Source: Saprospirales bacterium (lineage in GTDB: Bacteria > Bacteroidota > Bacteroidia > Chitinophagales > Saprospiraceae). From it: 47,046 nt of DNA. The stretch covers positions 1 through 47,046 of the forward strand of contig PAAY01000094.1 of assembly GCA_002698985.1 (NCBI GenBank), written 5' to 3'. Shown piece after piece: positions 1-9,122 of this stretch; positions within the stretch are counted from its first letter, which is position 1, and each line of letters starts with the position of its first letter. The position numbers and the translations under genes are program-made. The notes under the pieces are model-generated. The model was not told the DNA's origin. It worked only from the letters and a program-made list of their open reading frames with translations, and made no database searches.

Positions 1-1
1 C

Positions 2-3000
2 AACGAGATATTGACGCAGGCCGGATTCTACAGCGATACCCTGACAGCTGCCAACGGCTGCGACAGCATCGTGACATTGGAGCTGCTGGTGCAGCCCTTT
101 GTGACGGAGCAGTTGAGCGCCGCCATTTGCGAAGGCGACAGCTATGGTTTCAACGGGCAGTTGCTGACCCAGGCGGGCCAGTACACCGACACCCTCATTG
201 CCCACAGCGGTTGTGATTCCATTGTGACACTTTCACTGGATGTTCAAACACCCACATACACTGTGGCCTACGACACCATTTGTCTTGGTGATTCTGTGCT
301 TTTCTTTGGCAACTACCTGCACCTGGCCGGGAGCTATGAGCAGGTATTGTCCACCTACCAGTCGGGCTGCGACAGCCTTGTTGCGGTGCTGCACCTGGTG
401 GTTGACAGCACCTGTACGCTGGGACCTGACCTTGCACTCAACAAGATGCTGGCTCCCGGCCAGCCCGACAGCCTGGACATTGGTGACGAAGTCACCTACC
501 TCATACAGGTCTTCAACCAGGGGACCGTATCGGCACACGACCTGAGCGTAACGGACCTGATTCCGACAGGGATGCAGCTGAGTCCGGCCGATACCAACGG
601 CTGGGTATTGTTGTCACCGGATTCGGCGGTGATGTATTATCCGGGGCCACTGGCCCCTGGCGATACGGTGACCTTCCCCATCACCCTGGAGCTGCTCTAT
701 GCGGCCAGTGGGGCACATTTGGTGAATTATGCTGAAATCGGAGAAGTGCGGGATTCTACCGGAACGGTCTTCCAAGATGAAGACTCTACGCCGGCCAACG
801 GCAACCCGCACGAGGACGACCTTGGCGTGGCCACCGTCCAAACCACCCCGCACGACCCGACGGGCTACATTTATTGCGACAAGACCGGTAAGCTCATAAA
901 GGGTGGAAGCATTTCAGTTTCCGGCCCGGGCCAGGTTTACATCGTAGCCGACGGCTCCACCGGTTACTACGAGTTTTACACCGATGGCACCCCGGGTGTT
1001 TACACCCTTTCCTACAACCACCCGCTGGGCTACCCGCTGAGTTTTGATTGCCTGCCACAGCCGGACACCCTCGATCCCACCGGCATGGCCAATCCTGTTG
1101 TGCTGGGGTCTGATACTACCGGCATCTGGCTGACGGATCCAACTTGCGGCGCCAATCCGTACTACCTGAATTTCATTCTGGAACCGGGAGACCCCATTGT
1201 GACGAACAACAACCTGCCGTTGGCCTGCTCGCAACTGGGTGCCGGTGTTTGCGAAGACAGCAACCTGAACGACACCGCTGATGTGGCGGACCTGCCCTGG
1301 GCGGGAATGCAGGTGTGGCTGTTCAACTGTGCGGACAGCTTGTCGCCCATAGATTCAGCACTTACGGGTGCCGACGGCAAGGTGCTTTTTGACGGCCTTG
1401 CCGGAGGCGATTACAGGATGTACTTTGACTTGCCGGCAGGCTACCGGCCTGTTCAGGGCAGTTTGATCGGCGCCGATGGCTGGTCGCCCTGCCTCAGCCT
1501 GACCTTTGGGCAGGTGGACACCAGCAGCACGCTGTGCCTGTACCAGTGTCCTTCGGTAAATGCAGGCCCAGATCAGGTAATTTGCGAAGCTGATTCTGTC
1601 ACCCTAACGGGAAGCCTTTCCCACGGAAGTGGAAGCATTGCATGGGAACCATCATCCGGGCTGAGCGATCCGGGCAGCTTGATCACCCAGGCATATCCGG
1701 CAACAGGGCAGCAGTATGTCCTAGTATACGACGACGGCCTTGGCTGCCAGGCAAGTGATACGGTCTTTGTTGATGTGCAGTCGGCAGCCATTGTGCTGAT
1801 CTATGCACCCGAAACCATGCTCACCCTGGAATGTGACCAGCCCCTGCCCTGGGATCCGCCTGTATTTGACGACGGTTGTGGAAGCGGACTTTCAGTCAGT
1901 TTTGATTCGCTGCTCACGCAGCAAAACTGTGGCTACTCCCTGGTTCGCACCTGGCAAGCCGCCAACGATCAGGGCTACTCACTGGCTTTCTCTCAGGTCA
2001 TCCTCGTTCAAGACACACAGGCTCCGCTGATCTGGGGCGTACCTGCTGATACCACCTTGCCCTGCGGTTCAACAGTGCCAACTGACATCGTATTCGCAAC
2101 CGACAATTGCACGCCGCAACCCCAGCTGGACTATGCCGAGACCATTTCCAACGTGGGTGTGTGCGGATACACCCTGACCCGTACATGGACCGCTGCGGAC
2201 AGTTGCGGCAACCAGTCCGTTGCCACGCAAACCATTCAGTTCATCGACGATGAGGCTCCGCAACTGACCTTCACCCATCCGCTGCTGGCGGGCCTGACCC
2301 ATGGTGACAGCCTCTTCATGCAATGCGGTGAAGCGGAAGTGTTTGGCGCAGCCGATGCGGTGGCTACCGATGGTTGCAGCCTTCCGGCGGTGAGTTTCAA
2401 CGAAGCCGGGGTTGTCTTCGGCGATTGCGCCCAGGATGGTTTCATCGTCAAAATGATCTGTACCTGGACCGCAACCGACCAATGCGGCAACAAGACGGTC
2501 GTGACGCTGAATATTTTCATCAAAGACGATGTGGAGCCAGTGTTCACCTATGTGCCGGCCAACGATACCGTCCAGTGCGGACAGCCACTGCCACCGCTGG
2601 AGGATGCCGTGGCTGTGGATGGCTGTGACCAGGCCATCATCACCGTAACTACCGATTCCATACCAACCGCTGATGGCTATGACCTGGTGCGCAATTTCAC
2701 TGCCACCGATCCCTGTGGAAACGTGGCCAAGGCCCAGCAGATCATCGCTGTGGTTGGTTGTCCGCTGACCCCGACGGGCATTTTCGAGAATGAACTGGTG
2801 GTGTTCCAGGGCGATTGCGATTTCATGAATGCAAGTACCTGCCTGGACATTGCCTACGAGGACCTGGACGATTATACTTTTACAATGGATGGACAGCCCT
2901 TCGACGGGCCATTCAGCATTTGTGAGTACCACACGGTTCACTATTATACTTATGTGAACCTGCCGGGACTGGGGCTGTCGGGACCCTACCAGTTGCAGGA

Positions 3001-3907
3001 CTGGAAAGTGAACGGAGTGAGCCATTCCGGAACCTTCAACGATCCACAGGAGCTGGCTGATCTGCTCAATCAACTGGACCCGGCCGGCAACTGGCAATTG
3101 GACGAAGCCACTTTCACCATTGCCGGAGGCGAATCTAATTCGGCCTACGGCCCAATGGAAGTGCTGCACCTGGCCACCGGAGCCTTGTCCATACTGGATG
3201 CCAACTCCAACACCACGCCCGGACGGGCAGGCCTTGATTTGCCGGTGGGTGAACACTGGCTGATGGCGACCCGGAAAGCTGATGGATTGACGGATTCTCT
3301 GCACATCATGGTGGCCTGTGTTTATGCGGATTATTTCGAAGAAACGGTAAAACTGGGACAGGTGGACACCATCTGCCTGGACACTTCCGAACTGATGGGC
3401 GAGGTGGTGAGCCTGGAGAATGTGTGCCAATCCGCCACACCTGGCGCTGAACTGGAATTGTTGCCGGAAAGTTGGTGCCTGCAATGCAGCGCCACCAGTA
3501 CCGGAACCACCAGCGCCTGCTATGTGCTGTGCGATGAATACGGCATCTGTGACACCACCTACATCGAACTGAAAGTGATTGCGGTACCCATTGCTGAAAG
3601 CGACCTGAATACCGGCGCCAATGATTCGTTGACAACCGATGACGACGAATTGATCATCTTCAATGCCTTCTCACCCAACGGCGACGGCGTCAACGACGTG
3701 TTCCGAATCATCGGGCTGGAGCGATACCCCAATCACAGCCTGAGCATCTTCAACCGCTGGGGCAACCGGATATTACGAAGTGAAAATTACCGGAACGACT
3801 GGAAAGGAACATGGAATGGAACGGATCTGCCTGATGGCAGCTATTTCTACCTGCTCGATCTCGGAAACGGACAGGTGAAGAGTGGGGTGGTGGTGATCAG
3901 AAGGTAA
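2..3907 (+). CDS. Large T9SS-secreted repeat protein (5'-truncated by window), gliding motility-associated C-terminal domain
   Basis: The frame is open to the left edge, so the N-terminus lies outside the window; about 1,300 residues are visible. The visible N-terminal ~130 residues hold repeats of about 45-60 residues of the pattern CxGDSxxFxGxxLTxAGxYxDTL..GCDSIVxLxLxV. Next come a DUF11-like domain (about residues 140-270, starting DLALNKMLAPG), an SdrD B-like/prealbumin-like domain (about 410-510, GVCEDSNLND..), and several HYR/Ig-like modules with paired Cys and DxxAP/TWTAxDxCGN signatures (about 600-920). The last ~85 residues (FNAFSPNGDGVNDVF ... SIFNRWGN ... DGSYFYLLDL) match the type B sorting domain CHU_C/TIGR04131. 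The protein should be exported by T9SS and act as a surface adhesin or matrix protein; this role is inferred from family. The downstream gene is on its own promoter. Domain identity is secure, ligand unknown. Confidence 0.9.
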   Translation, partial: NEILTQAGFYSDTLTAANGCDSIVTLELLVQPFVTEQLSAAICEGDSYGFNGQLLTQAGQYTDTLIAHSGCDSIVTLSLDVQTPTYTVAYDTICLGDSVLFFGNYLHLAGSYEQVLSTYQSGCDSLVAVLHLVVDSTCTLGPDLALNKMLAPGQPDSLDIGDEVTYLIQVFNQGTVSAHDLSVTDLIPTGMQLSPADTNGWVLLSPDSAVMYYPGPLAPGDTVTFPITLELLYAASGAHLVNYAEIGEVRDSTGTVFQDEDSTPANGNPHEDDLGVATVQTTPHDPTGYIYCDKTGKLIKGGSISVSGPGQVYIVADGSTGYYEFYTDGTPGVYTLSYNHPLGYPLSFDCLPQPDTLDPTGMANPVVLGSDTTGIWLTDPTCGANPYYLNFILEPGDPIVTNNNLPLACSQLGAGVCEDSNLNDTADVADLPWAGMQVWLFNCADSLSPIDSALTGADGKVLFDGLAGGDYRMYFDLPAGYRPVQGSLIGADGWSPCLSLTFGQVDTSSTLCLYQCPSVNAGPDQVICEADSVTLTGSLSHGSGSIAWEPSSGLSDPGSLITQAYPATGQQYVLVYDDGLGCQASDTVFVDVQSAAIVLIYAPETMLTLECDQPLPWDPPVFDDGCGSGLSVSFDSLLTQQNCGYSLVRTWQAANDQGYSLAFSQVILVQDTQAPLIWGVPADTTLPCGSTVPTDIVFATDNCTPQPQLDYAETISNVGVCGYTLTRTWTAADSCGNQSVATQTIQFIDDEAPQLTFTHPLLAGLTHGDSLFMQCGEAEVFGAADAVATDGCSLPAVSFNEAGVVFGDCAQDGFIVKMICTWTATDQCGNKTVVTLNIFIKDDVEPVFTYVPANDTVQCGQPLPPLEDAVAVDGCDQAIITVTTDSIPTADGYDLVRNFTATDPCGNVAKAQQIIAVVGCPLTPTGIFENELVVFQGDCDFMNASTCLDIAYEDLDDYTFTMDGQPFDGPFSICEYHTVHYYTYVNLPGLGLSGPYQLQDWKVNGVSHSGTFNDPQELADLLNQLDPAGNWQLDEATFTIAGGESNSAYGPMEVLHLATGALSILDANSNTTPGRAGLDLPVGEHWLMATRKADGLTDSLHIMVACVYADYFEETVKLGQVDTICLDTSELMGEVVSLENVCQSATPGAELELLPESWCLQCSATSTGTTSACYVLCDEYGICDTTYIELKVIAVPIAESDLNTGANDSLTTDDDELIIFNAFSPNGDGVNDVFRIIGLERYPNHSLSIFNRWGNRILRSENYRNDWKGTWNGTDLPDGSYFYLLDLGNGQVKSGVVVIRR

Positions 3908-3922
3908 GTTTTGCTGACGGGT

Positions 3923-4084
3923 TCAACGGCCCGGGCAACTTTTGCAGCGCTTGCCTTTCTTGAACTTCTTGCAGCACTTCTTTTTCTTTTTGGGCTGCAC
4001 CACCGGAAGTAAAAACGGCAAATGAAGCAGGGGGTTCTCCTGCTTCATTTCCTGTTCCCGAAGGTCTCTGGTTTTTACACTCAT
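3923..4084 (-). CDS. Small Lys/Cys-rich basic protein, 53 aa, unknown function
   Basis: My reading of the minus strand gives a 53-residue frame from ATG (4084-4082) to TGA (3925-3923): MSVKTRDLREQEMKQ at the start and a C-terminal basic tail containing PKKKKKCCKKFKKG and KRCKSCPGR. The four cysteines (two adjacent, two as CxxC) embedded in lysines look like a metal- or nucleic-acid-binding tail. A TAAGTTTG (-7 type) box sits 24 bases upstream of the start. I recall similar short KKKCC/KGKRC proteins in Bacteroidota but cannot verify homologues here. It is convergent with the adhesin, with 15 bases between the stop codons. It is below the length many gene callers keep. Confidence 0.6.
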   Translation of the reverse strand: MSVKTRDLREQEMKQENPLLHLPFLLPVVQPKKKKKCCKKFKKGKRCKSCPGR

Positions 4085-4107
4085 GGTTGGGATTGTATTT
4101 GATGCGG

Positions 4108-4115
4108 CAAACTTA
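4108..4115 (-). promoter_or_regulatory. -7 element TAAGTTTG for the 53-aa ORF
   Basis: The reverse complement of 4108-4115 reads TAAGTTTG, matching the Bacteroidota TAnnTTTG box. No TTG is found at the usual -33 spacing, so support is moderate. Confidence 0.4.
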
Positions 4116-4155
4116 CTATTCAGATTTAATCTACATAGTGATAAAAGTCATGGTT

Positions 4156-4201
4156 TTGAGGATTTGAGGAACTCAGGGAGCTAGCGCCCTCAAATCCTCA
4201 A
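4156..4201. repeat. 14-bp perfect inverted repeat (TTGAGGATTTGAGG)
   Basis: 4156-4169 (TTGAGGATTTGAGG) and 4188-4201 are exact reverse complements with an 18-base loop that contains a further small AGGG/CCCT pairing. It lies between the 53-aa gene and rocD and could form a long hairpin in either transcript. It is followed by CTCGATTT units (4205-4219) and another palindrome. Confidence 0.7.
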
Positions 4202-4220
4202 TCCTCGATTTCTCGATTTC

Positions 4221-4244
4221 TCCCTGCCTATCGGCAGACAGGGA
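4221..4244. repeat. Short intergenic palindrome (CCCTGCC-TATC-GGCAGACAGGG)
   Basis: The sequence TCCCTGCC..GGCAGACAGGGA forms a hairpin with one bulge. Related C/G-rich palindromes with a TATCGG or ATCGGGG core occur at 9258-9278 and 18925-18944, suggesting a small REP-like family. Confidence 0.5.
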
Positions 4245-4267
4245 TTCCTCATCTCCTCCGCCTCCTC

Positions 4268-4275
4268 TATCTTTG
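4268..4275 (+). promoter_or_regulatory. -7 element TATCTTTG upstream of rocD
   Basis: TATCTTTG fits TAnnTTTG and lies 37 bases before the rocD ATG. No clear -33 TTG is visible. Confidence 0.55.
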
Positions 4276-4312
4276 CCGGGCAAATTCATCAACCTAAAAA
4301 TTTAAGACGATT

Positions 4313-5572
4313 ATGGTACAGGATACCCTTCAGGAAGCGAAGACTTATATCGAACTGGAAGACAAATACGGCGCACACAATTACCATCCGCTGCCGGTGG
4401 TATTGTCACGTGGTGAAGGCGTTTATGTGTGGGATGTGGAAGGCAAGAGATACTACGATTTCCTGTCGGCGTATTCTGCTGTGAACCAGGGGCATTGCCA
4501 TCCCCGAATCGTCAATGCACTCAAACAGCAGGCAGAGCAGCTGACCCTCACTTCCCGGGCTTTTTACAACGACAAGCTGGGGCCTTACGAAAAATACATC
4601 ACGGAATATTTTGGTTACGACCGGGTGCTGCCCATGAACACCGGTGTGGAAGCCGTTGAAACGGCGCTGAAGCTGTGCAAGAAATGGGCTTACGAAGTGA
4701 AGGGTATCGAGCGCTACAAGGCCAAGATCATCTTCGCCTCCGGCAACTTCCACGGCCGTACGATGGGTGTAATTTCCGCCTCCGTGGACCCGGATGCCAC
4801 CGAAGGCTACGGACCCTACCTGCCCGGTTATGTCATCATTCCTTACAACGATACCGAAGCACTGGCAGAGGCACTGAAAGATCCGGACGTTGCCGGTTTT
4901 ATTGTGGAACCCATTCAGGGAGAGGCCGGGGTTTACGTTCCGGATGACAACTACCTGCCAGAAGTCGCCCGCCTCTGCAAAGAGGCCAATGTACTGTTCA
5001 TTGCCGACGAGGTGCAGACAGGCATTGCCCGCACGGGCAAATTGCTCTGCTGTGATCACCACAACTTGCGACCTGATATCCTCATTCTTGGCAAAGCCCT
5101 CAGCGGAGGGGTGTTCCCGGTATCCGCTGTGCTGGCTGACGATGAGATCATGCTGACCATGAAGCCAGGGCAGCACGGTTCCACTTTCGGTGGCAATCCG
5201 CTGGCTTGTGCTGTCGCAATGGAGGCGCTGGAAGTAGTCAAAGACGAAAAACTGGCCGAAAATGCAGAGCGCCTGGGTAAGCTGTTCCGGCAGCGCATGA
5301 AGGCGCTGGTCGAAAAATCAGAACTGGTGACCCTGGTGCGAGGGAAAGGGCTGTTGAATGCTATTGTAATCAATACCGATGGCTATCGGGACGAAGACAG
5401 CCACACAGCATGGGACATCTGCCTGGAATTGGCCAAAAACGGACTGCTCGCCAAACCCACTCACGGCAACATCATCCGTTTTGCACCGCCTTTGGTGATG
5501 ACCGAAGCGCAACTTCAGGAATGCTGTGATATTATTGAGAAGTCGATTCTTGACTTTGAAAAGGGGCAATAA
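4313..5572 (+). CDS. rocD: Ornithine--oxo-acid aminotransferase (ornithine delta-aminotransferase)
   Basis: A 419-residue fold-type I class III PLP aminotransferase. It transfers the delta-amino group of ornithine to 2-oxoglutarate, giving glutamate semialdehyde/pyrroline-5-carboxylate (arginine catabolism, proline formation). Family signatures are the N-terminal [16 protein letters not shown] stretch typical of ornithine aminotransferases, TGVEAVETA (residues 110-118) for cofactor phosphate, ADEVQTG with D232, and the Schiff-base lysine K261 in [10 protein letters not shown], then [11 protein letters not shown]. The length is normal for the family. The ATG at 4313 follows an A-rich leader and a TATCTTTG box. 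It appears monocistronic: the next gene is 560 bases away with its own promoter. Confidence 0.95.
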   Translation: MVQDTLQEAKTYIELEDKYGAHNYHPLPVVLSRGEGVYVWDVEGKRYYDFLSAYSAVNQGHCHPRIVNALKQQAEQLTLTSRAFYNDKLGPYEKYITEYFGYDRVLPMNTGVEAVETALKLCKKWAYEVKGIERYKAKIIFASGNFHGRTMGVISASVDPDATEGYGPYLPGYVIIPYNDTEALAEALKDPDVAGFIVEPIQGEAGVYVPDDNYLPEVARLCKEANVLFIADEVQTGIARTGKLLCCDHHNLRPDILILGKALSGGVFPVSAVLADDEIMLTMKPGQHGSTFGGNPLACAVAMEALEVVKDEKLAENAERLGKLFRQRMKALVEKSELVTLVRGKGLLNAIVINTDGYRDEDSHTAWDICLELAKNGLLAKPTHGNIIRFAPPLVMTEAQLQECCDIIEKSILDFEKGQ

Positions 5573-5611
5573 AATCTGCCAATCTATTTACATACAAGCT
5601 GGCGCCCGGAC

Positions 5612-5776
5612 TTAGAGCCTGTTTATATTCCCATTACTTGGCTGCAAGCGGCCAATTTTATCCTGCACTTCGTTAAATTTTTCGCCGGATTACCCATATC
5701 CGCCTGCAAAATTTGCCTCGTTCAGAATAAAATTTGCTCACTTTCGCTCAAGCATGAAAATCTAAACAGGCTCTAA
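5612..5776. repeat. MITE-like element with 14-bp terminal inverted repeats
   Basis: The ends TTAGAGCCTGTTTA (5612-5625) and TAAACAGGCTCTAA (5763-5776) are perfect 14-bp inverted repeats bounding ~165 bp with no coding frame. The interior contains an imperfect palindrome around CCGGATTACCCATATCCG (5692-5709). Size and symmetry suit a miniature inverted-repeat element or a large structured repeat; no transposase is present in the window. Target-site duplication is not obvious (outer flanks differ). Confidence 0.6.
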
Positions 5777-6059
5777 AGGGTTCAGCAACCCCGCCATTTA
5801 AGGAACACAGGGGCTGAGTCCCCTACAAAAAGTCATCTTCTATTAGAGTTGGCGTAAGTACCGTTGGTAAATAGAAGTTGAGTTCATTTTAAAGTATTGG
5901 TTTAGAGAGGTATATGGGCGATAAGGTAGAACCCCTCTCAACTCCTCTAAACCTCTCTCAACTCCTCTAAACCCCTAACCGCACTTTTTGCCGTGTGCTT
6001 AGGGGCTGTTTTAGAGAAAGAAGGAAAGGCCCACATATCGGTAGTTCGCCAAAGAAAGA
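5777..6059. other. Non-coding stretch upstream of pdhB with repeat tract
   Basis: No credible gene is seen here. It contains a small hairpin (AGGGGCTGAGTCCCCT near 5808-5823), the first copy of the dispersed 10-bp-period repeat (5931-6006), and leads into the pdhB promoter. Confidence 0.5.
5931..6006 (+). repeat. Dispersed intergenic repeat, copy 1 (10-bp tract plus core)
   Basis: Five successive 10-base units from 5931 (ACCCCTCTCA, ACTCCTCTAA, ACCTCTCTCA, ACTCCTCTAA, ACCCCTAACC) are followed by the core GCACTTTTTGCCGTGTGCTT at 5981-6000. The same tract-plus-core design recurs at 19051-19126 and, reversed, at 46890-46977. Here the core starts 79 bases before the pdhB -7 box. Confidence 0.65.
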
Positions 6060-6067
6060 TATTTTTG
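6060..6067 (+). promoter_or_regulatory. -7 element TATTTTTG upstream of pdhB
   Basis: TATTTTTG matches TAnnTTTG and lies 66 bases before the pdhB start codon. No TTG is found at the expected -33 spacing. Confidence 0.5.
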
Positions 6068-6133
6068 CAGCCGCTTTGAAAACGAGTACTTTCAGCACCA
6101 GACACACAACCCTCAACAAAACACACCGAAAGA

Positions 6134-7120
6134 ATGGGTAAAATACTGCAATTGCGCGAAGCGCTAAGAGAAGGAATGGCCGAAGAAATGCACCGTGATG
6201 AAAATGTATTCATCATGGGTGAAGAGGTTGGCGAGTACAACGGCGCCTATAAAGTCACCAAAGGCATGCTGGATGAATTTGGCCCCAAAAGGGTCATTGA
6301 CACCCCGATTGCCGAGTTGGGATTTGCAGGAATCGGCGTGGGTGCGGCCATGAACGGGCTGCGTCCAATCGTTGAGTTCATGACCTGGAACTTTGCTGTG
6401 CTGGCTTTTGACCAGATCGTGAACAACGCTGCCAAAACGCTCTCTCAATCCGCTGGCGATTTCAAATGCCCCATTCTTTTCAGGGGGCCTTCCGGTGCGG
6501 CCGGCCAGTTGGCGCAGCAGCACTCGCAGACTTTTGAAAGCTGGCTGGGCAACACTCCCGGTCTGAAAGTGATCTCCTGTATCGACCCTGCTGATGCCAA
6601 GGGCTTGATCAAATCAGCCATCAGAGACGACGACCCGGTGTGTATGATGGAATCTGAACTCATGTACGGTTACAAAGGCGAAGTGCCAGAGGGAGAGTAC
6701 CTCGTTCCCATCGGAGTGGCCGCCGTGCGCCGGCCGGGTACGGATGTAACCATCGTGACATTTAACAAGATGATCATCGAGGCGATGAAGGCTGCCGAAG
6801 AACTGGAAGGAATGGGCATTTCTGCCGAGGTCATCGACCTGCGCACCATCCGCCCCCTCGATCACAAAACCATCGTTGAGTCTGTGAAGAAGACCAACAG
6901 GCTGGTGGTGGTGGATGAATCCTGGCCGCTGTTCGGAGTTTCAGCCGAGATTGCCTACGAAGTGCAACGCTATGCTTTCGACTACCTCGATGCACCGGTG
7001 GTACGGGTGAACAGCGCTGACACTTCCCTGCCTTATGCTCCAACACTGGTTGCTGAATACATGCCCAACCCGGAGAAAATAATCAAGGCGGTAAAGTCAG
7101 TGACCTACCAAAACGCCTGA
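6134..7120 (+). CDS. pdhB: Pyruvate dehydrogenase E1 component, beta subunit
   Basis: 328 residues, a full-length transketolase-like pyrimidine-binding domain (residues ~4-180, with VFIMGEEVGEYNGAYKVTKG and the PIAELGFAGIGVGAAM stretch) and a transketolase C-terminal domain (~195-315, VTIVTFNKM ... IDLRTIRPLD). With an alpha subunit it forms the ThDP-dependent E1 that decarboxylates pyruvate and acetylates the E2 lipoyl domain. No E1 alpha, E2 or E3 gene is nearby, so the complex is encoded at split loci, which is common in Bacteroidota. The stop is 1 base from the stop of the convergent PLP-enzyme gene. Assignment to pyruvate rather than branched-chain oxo-acids rests on overall similarity. 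Confidence 0.92.
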   Translation: MGKILQLREALREGMAEEMHRDENVFIMGEEVGEYNGAYKVTKGMLDEFGPKRVIDTPIAELGFAGIGVGAAMNGLRPIVEFMTWNFAVLAFDQIVNNAAKTLSQSAGDFKCPILFRGPSGAAGQLAQQHSQTFESWLGNTPGLKVISCIDPADAKGLIKSAIRDDDPVCMMESELMYGYKGEVPEGEYLVPIGVAAVRRPGTDVTIVTFNKMIIEAMKAAEELEGMGISAEVIDLRTIRPLDHKTIVESVKKTNRLVVVDESWPLFGVSAEIAYEVQRYAFDYLDAPVVRVNSADTSLPYAPTLVAEYMPNPEKIIKAVKSVTYQNA

Positions 7121-7121
7121 T

Positions 7122-8282
7122 CTACATAACAGCCAGGGCTTGTTCCAAGTCCTCGATGAGATAATCCGGATCCTCCAGTCCCACATAAATCCGAACGAGA
7201 TTTGGCGGGAGTGGAGGATTTTCTTTTCCAGGCATGTTGTAAAAAGCAGCCATGGGCATCACCAGCGATTCATGTCCGCCCCATGAAACCGCCAGCAGGA
7301 AGCGTTCCAGCTTGTCGGTGAAAGCTTCCACCCTTTCCACACTTTCTGTGTCCAGGTAAAAGCTCACCAGCCCGGCACAACCCTTCATTTGTTTTTTTGC
7401 CAGTTCGTATTGCGGAAAGGAAGGCAACATTGGGAACAGCACCTGTCGAACTTTGGGCTGCTTTTCCAGCCATTGGGAGATTTTCAGCGCACTTTCATAA
7501 CTGCGCTTCACTCGCAATTCAAAGGTCCTCAGCCCGCGCATGATCAGCCAGGCATCGTGCGGTGAAATGATGTTGCCGAAGGTCATGTAACCCGCGTGGA
7601 ATATCTTTTCGATGTTTTTTCTGCTGCCGCAAATCACTCCGCAAACCACATCGCTGTGGCCGTTGAGGTACTTCGTTCCGGTGTGCATCACCAGGTCGAT
7701 GCCCAGGTTGGCGGGCTTCTGAAACAGCGGTGTGCAGTTCGTGTTGTCGATCAAGGTGGCAATGCCGTTTTCCTTCGCAATGGCGGCACAGGCTGCCAGG
7801 TCCTGCAATTCAAAGGTCATGGAGTTGGGCGACTCCAGGTACATGAAAGTGGTGTTGGGCTGCACGGCCTGCCTGATGGCCTCTGTGTCTGTGCCGTCCA
7901 CAAAGCTGTAACTGATGCCAAAGCGGGGCAGGATTTCTGCTACCAGCGTTCGGGTCCATGAATAAGGCTTTTCGATGCAAATGATGTGCTCTCCGCTTTT
8001 CATCAAAGACAATACGGCCATGGCGGTGGCAGCGGCACCGCTGGGAAATACCAGGGCATCCTCCGTTTCTTCCAGTGCGGCCAGCTTTTCCCTGAGCATT
8101 TTCACCGTGGGGTTGTTGCCCCGGGTGTAGATGTGTTCATCAAACTCATGCTGGATGGCACTCCTGAACTCCGCCACACTTTTGAAAACAAAATTGGAGG
8201 TCTGGATGACGGGCGGAGCCGTAGCGCCAAAATACTTTTCGTGGTCTTCACCAAGATGGGTCAGAATTTCGCTTAGGTGCAT
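7122..8282 (-). CDS. Trans-sulfuration family PLP enzyme (cystathionine gamma-synthase/lyase-like)
   Basis: 386 residues of the Cys/Met metabolism PLP-dependent family. Visible landmarks are YTRGNNPT (Y52, R54; phosphate contact from the neighbouring subunit), the SGAAATAMAV cofactor loop (81-90), LIDNTNCTPLFQKP with D179 for the pyridine nitrogen, and the lysine K204 in HTGTKYLNGHSD. C-terminal VRIYVGLEDPDYLIEDLEQAL is typical of the family. The substrate cannot be assigned: cystathionine gamma-synthase, gamma-lyase, methionine gamma-lyase and sulfhydrylases share these motifs. It follows the phzF-like gene by 13 bases and is probably co-transcribed from its promoter. Confidence 0.88.
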   Translation of the reverse strand: MHLSEILTHLGEDHEKYFGATAPPVIQTSNFVFKSVAEFRSAIQHEFDEHIYTRGNNPTVKMLREKLAALEETEDALVFPSGAAATAMAVLSLMKSGEHIICIEKPYSWTRTLVAEILPRFGISYSFVDGTDTEAIRQAVQPNTTFMYLESPNSMTFELQDLAACAAIAKENGIATLIDNTNCTPLFQKPANLGIDLVMHTGTKYLNGHSDVVCGVICGSRKNIEKIFHAGYMTFGNIISPHDAWLIMRGLRTFELRVKRSYESALKISQWLEKQPKVRQVLFPMLPSFPQYELAKKQMKGCAGLVSFYLDTESVERVEAFTDKLERFLLAVSWGGHESLVMPMAAFYNMPGKENPPLPPNLVRIYVGLEDPDYLIEDLEQALAVM

Positions 8283-8295
8283 GTGTTCCTAAAGT

Positions 8296-9096
8296 TTAGA
8301 GCTGATTGCTCAGGTGAATACTGCCTGTGAGGTATGTTATGGCCTGCCCTGAAATAAGGGTCCGGTCGCCTTGCAATTCGCAAATGAGCCTGCCGCCCCT
8401 TTTGGAAAGCTGTTGGGCTGATAATTTTTTCTTCCCCAACTGAGCAGCCCAATAAGGGGTCAAGGTGGTGTGCGCAGAACCGGTGACGGGATCCTCATCG
8501 ATGCCGTAGGCAGGGAAAAAGCAGCGGGAGACGAAGTCGCAGGTCTCACCCCGGGCAGTGCAGATCACTCCCCTTCCCCCCAGTTTGCGAAGCGAGGAAA
8601 AATCAGGTGTCAGGCCAGTTACCGCCTGTTCATTTTCCAGAATGACTAGATAATCCTCCCTCCCTCTGAAGCAGTCGAGGATTTTGGCATTCAGCGCAAC
8701 GACCATAGCGAGCGGTGCATCTACCCGCTCCAGTTCATCCATCGGAAAATCGAGGGTGTACCATTCGGCATTTTTGGAAACGGTCAGCCGGCCGCTTCTG
8801 GAATCAAACGCAAGTTTTTCTTCGGAAAACCCCAGGTGTGTCCAGAGTACGTGTGCAGTGGCCAATGTGGCGTGCCCGCAAAGGTCCACCTCGGCCACGG
8901 GTGTGAACCAGCGGATGCGGTAGCCGTTTTCCGAAGGAATGAAAAAAGCCGTTTCGGAAAGGTTGTTTTCTTCGGCAATGGCCTGAAAGGTTTCGTCCGG
9001 CAACCAGTCTTCGAGCGGCACCACTGCTGCGGGGTTGCCGCCGAAGAGCTTTCCGGTGAATGCATCAACCTGGAAAAGATCAAGTCTCATGTTCAT
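8296..9096 (-). CDS. PhzF-family isomerase/epimerase-like protein
   Basis: 266 residues with the PhzF hallmark N-terminus (LFQVDAFTGKLFGGNPAAVV), the catalytic glutamate in NNLSETAFF (E48), VDLCGHATLATAH and the C-terminal half repeat with DEDPVTGSAHTTLTPYW. The family adopts a diaminopimelate-epimerase-like fold and includes the phenazine enzyme PhzF, but most members are of unknown substrate; no phenazine genes are present. Two in-frame ATGs (9096 and 9090) are possible starts. A clean promoter lies 27 bases upstream. It is the first gene of a likely two-gene operon with the PLP enzyme. Confidence 0.9.
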   Translation of the reverse strand: MNMRLDLFQVDAFTGKLFGGNPAAVVPLEDWLPDETFQAIAEENNLSETAFFIPSENGYRIRWFTPVAEVDLCGHATLATAHVLWTHLGFSEEKLAFDSRSGRLTVSKNAEWYTLDFPMDELERVDAPLAMVVALNAKILDCFRGREDYLVILENEQAVTGLTPDFSSLRKLGGRGVICTARGETCDFVSRCFFPAYGIDEDPVTGSAHTTLTPYWAAQLGKKKLSAQQLSKRGGRLICELQGDRTLISGQAITYLTGSIHLSNQL

Positions 9097-9122
9097 TTTT
9101 CTTTGTCGTCAGAATTGACCGC

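Noticed and set aside
2069-3484. A 471-codon open frame antisense to the adhesin
   Set aside because: It lies fully opposite a protein with clear domain structure; high GC and codon pattern of the sense gene produce long mirror frames. Its translation shows no recognisable domain.
5931-5980. 10-bp-period tracts as a possible CRISPR array
   Set aside because: Units are 10 bases, contiguous and without spacers; no cas genes are present.
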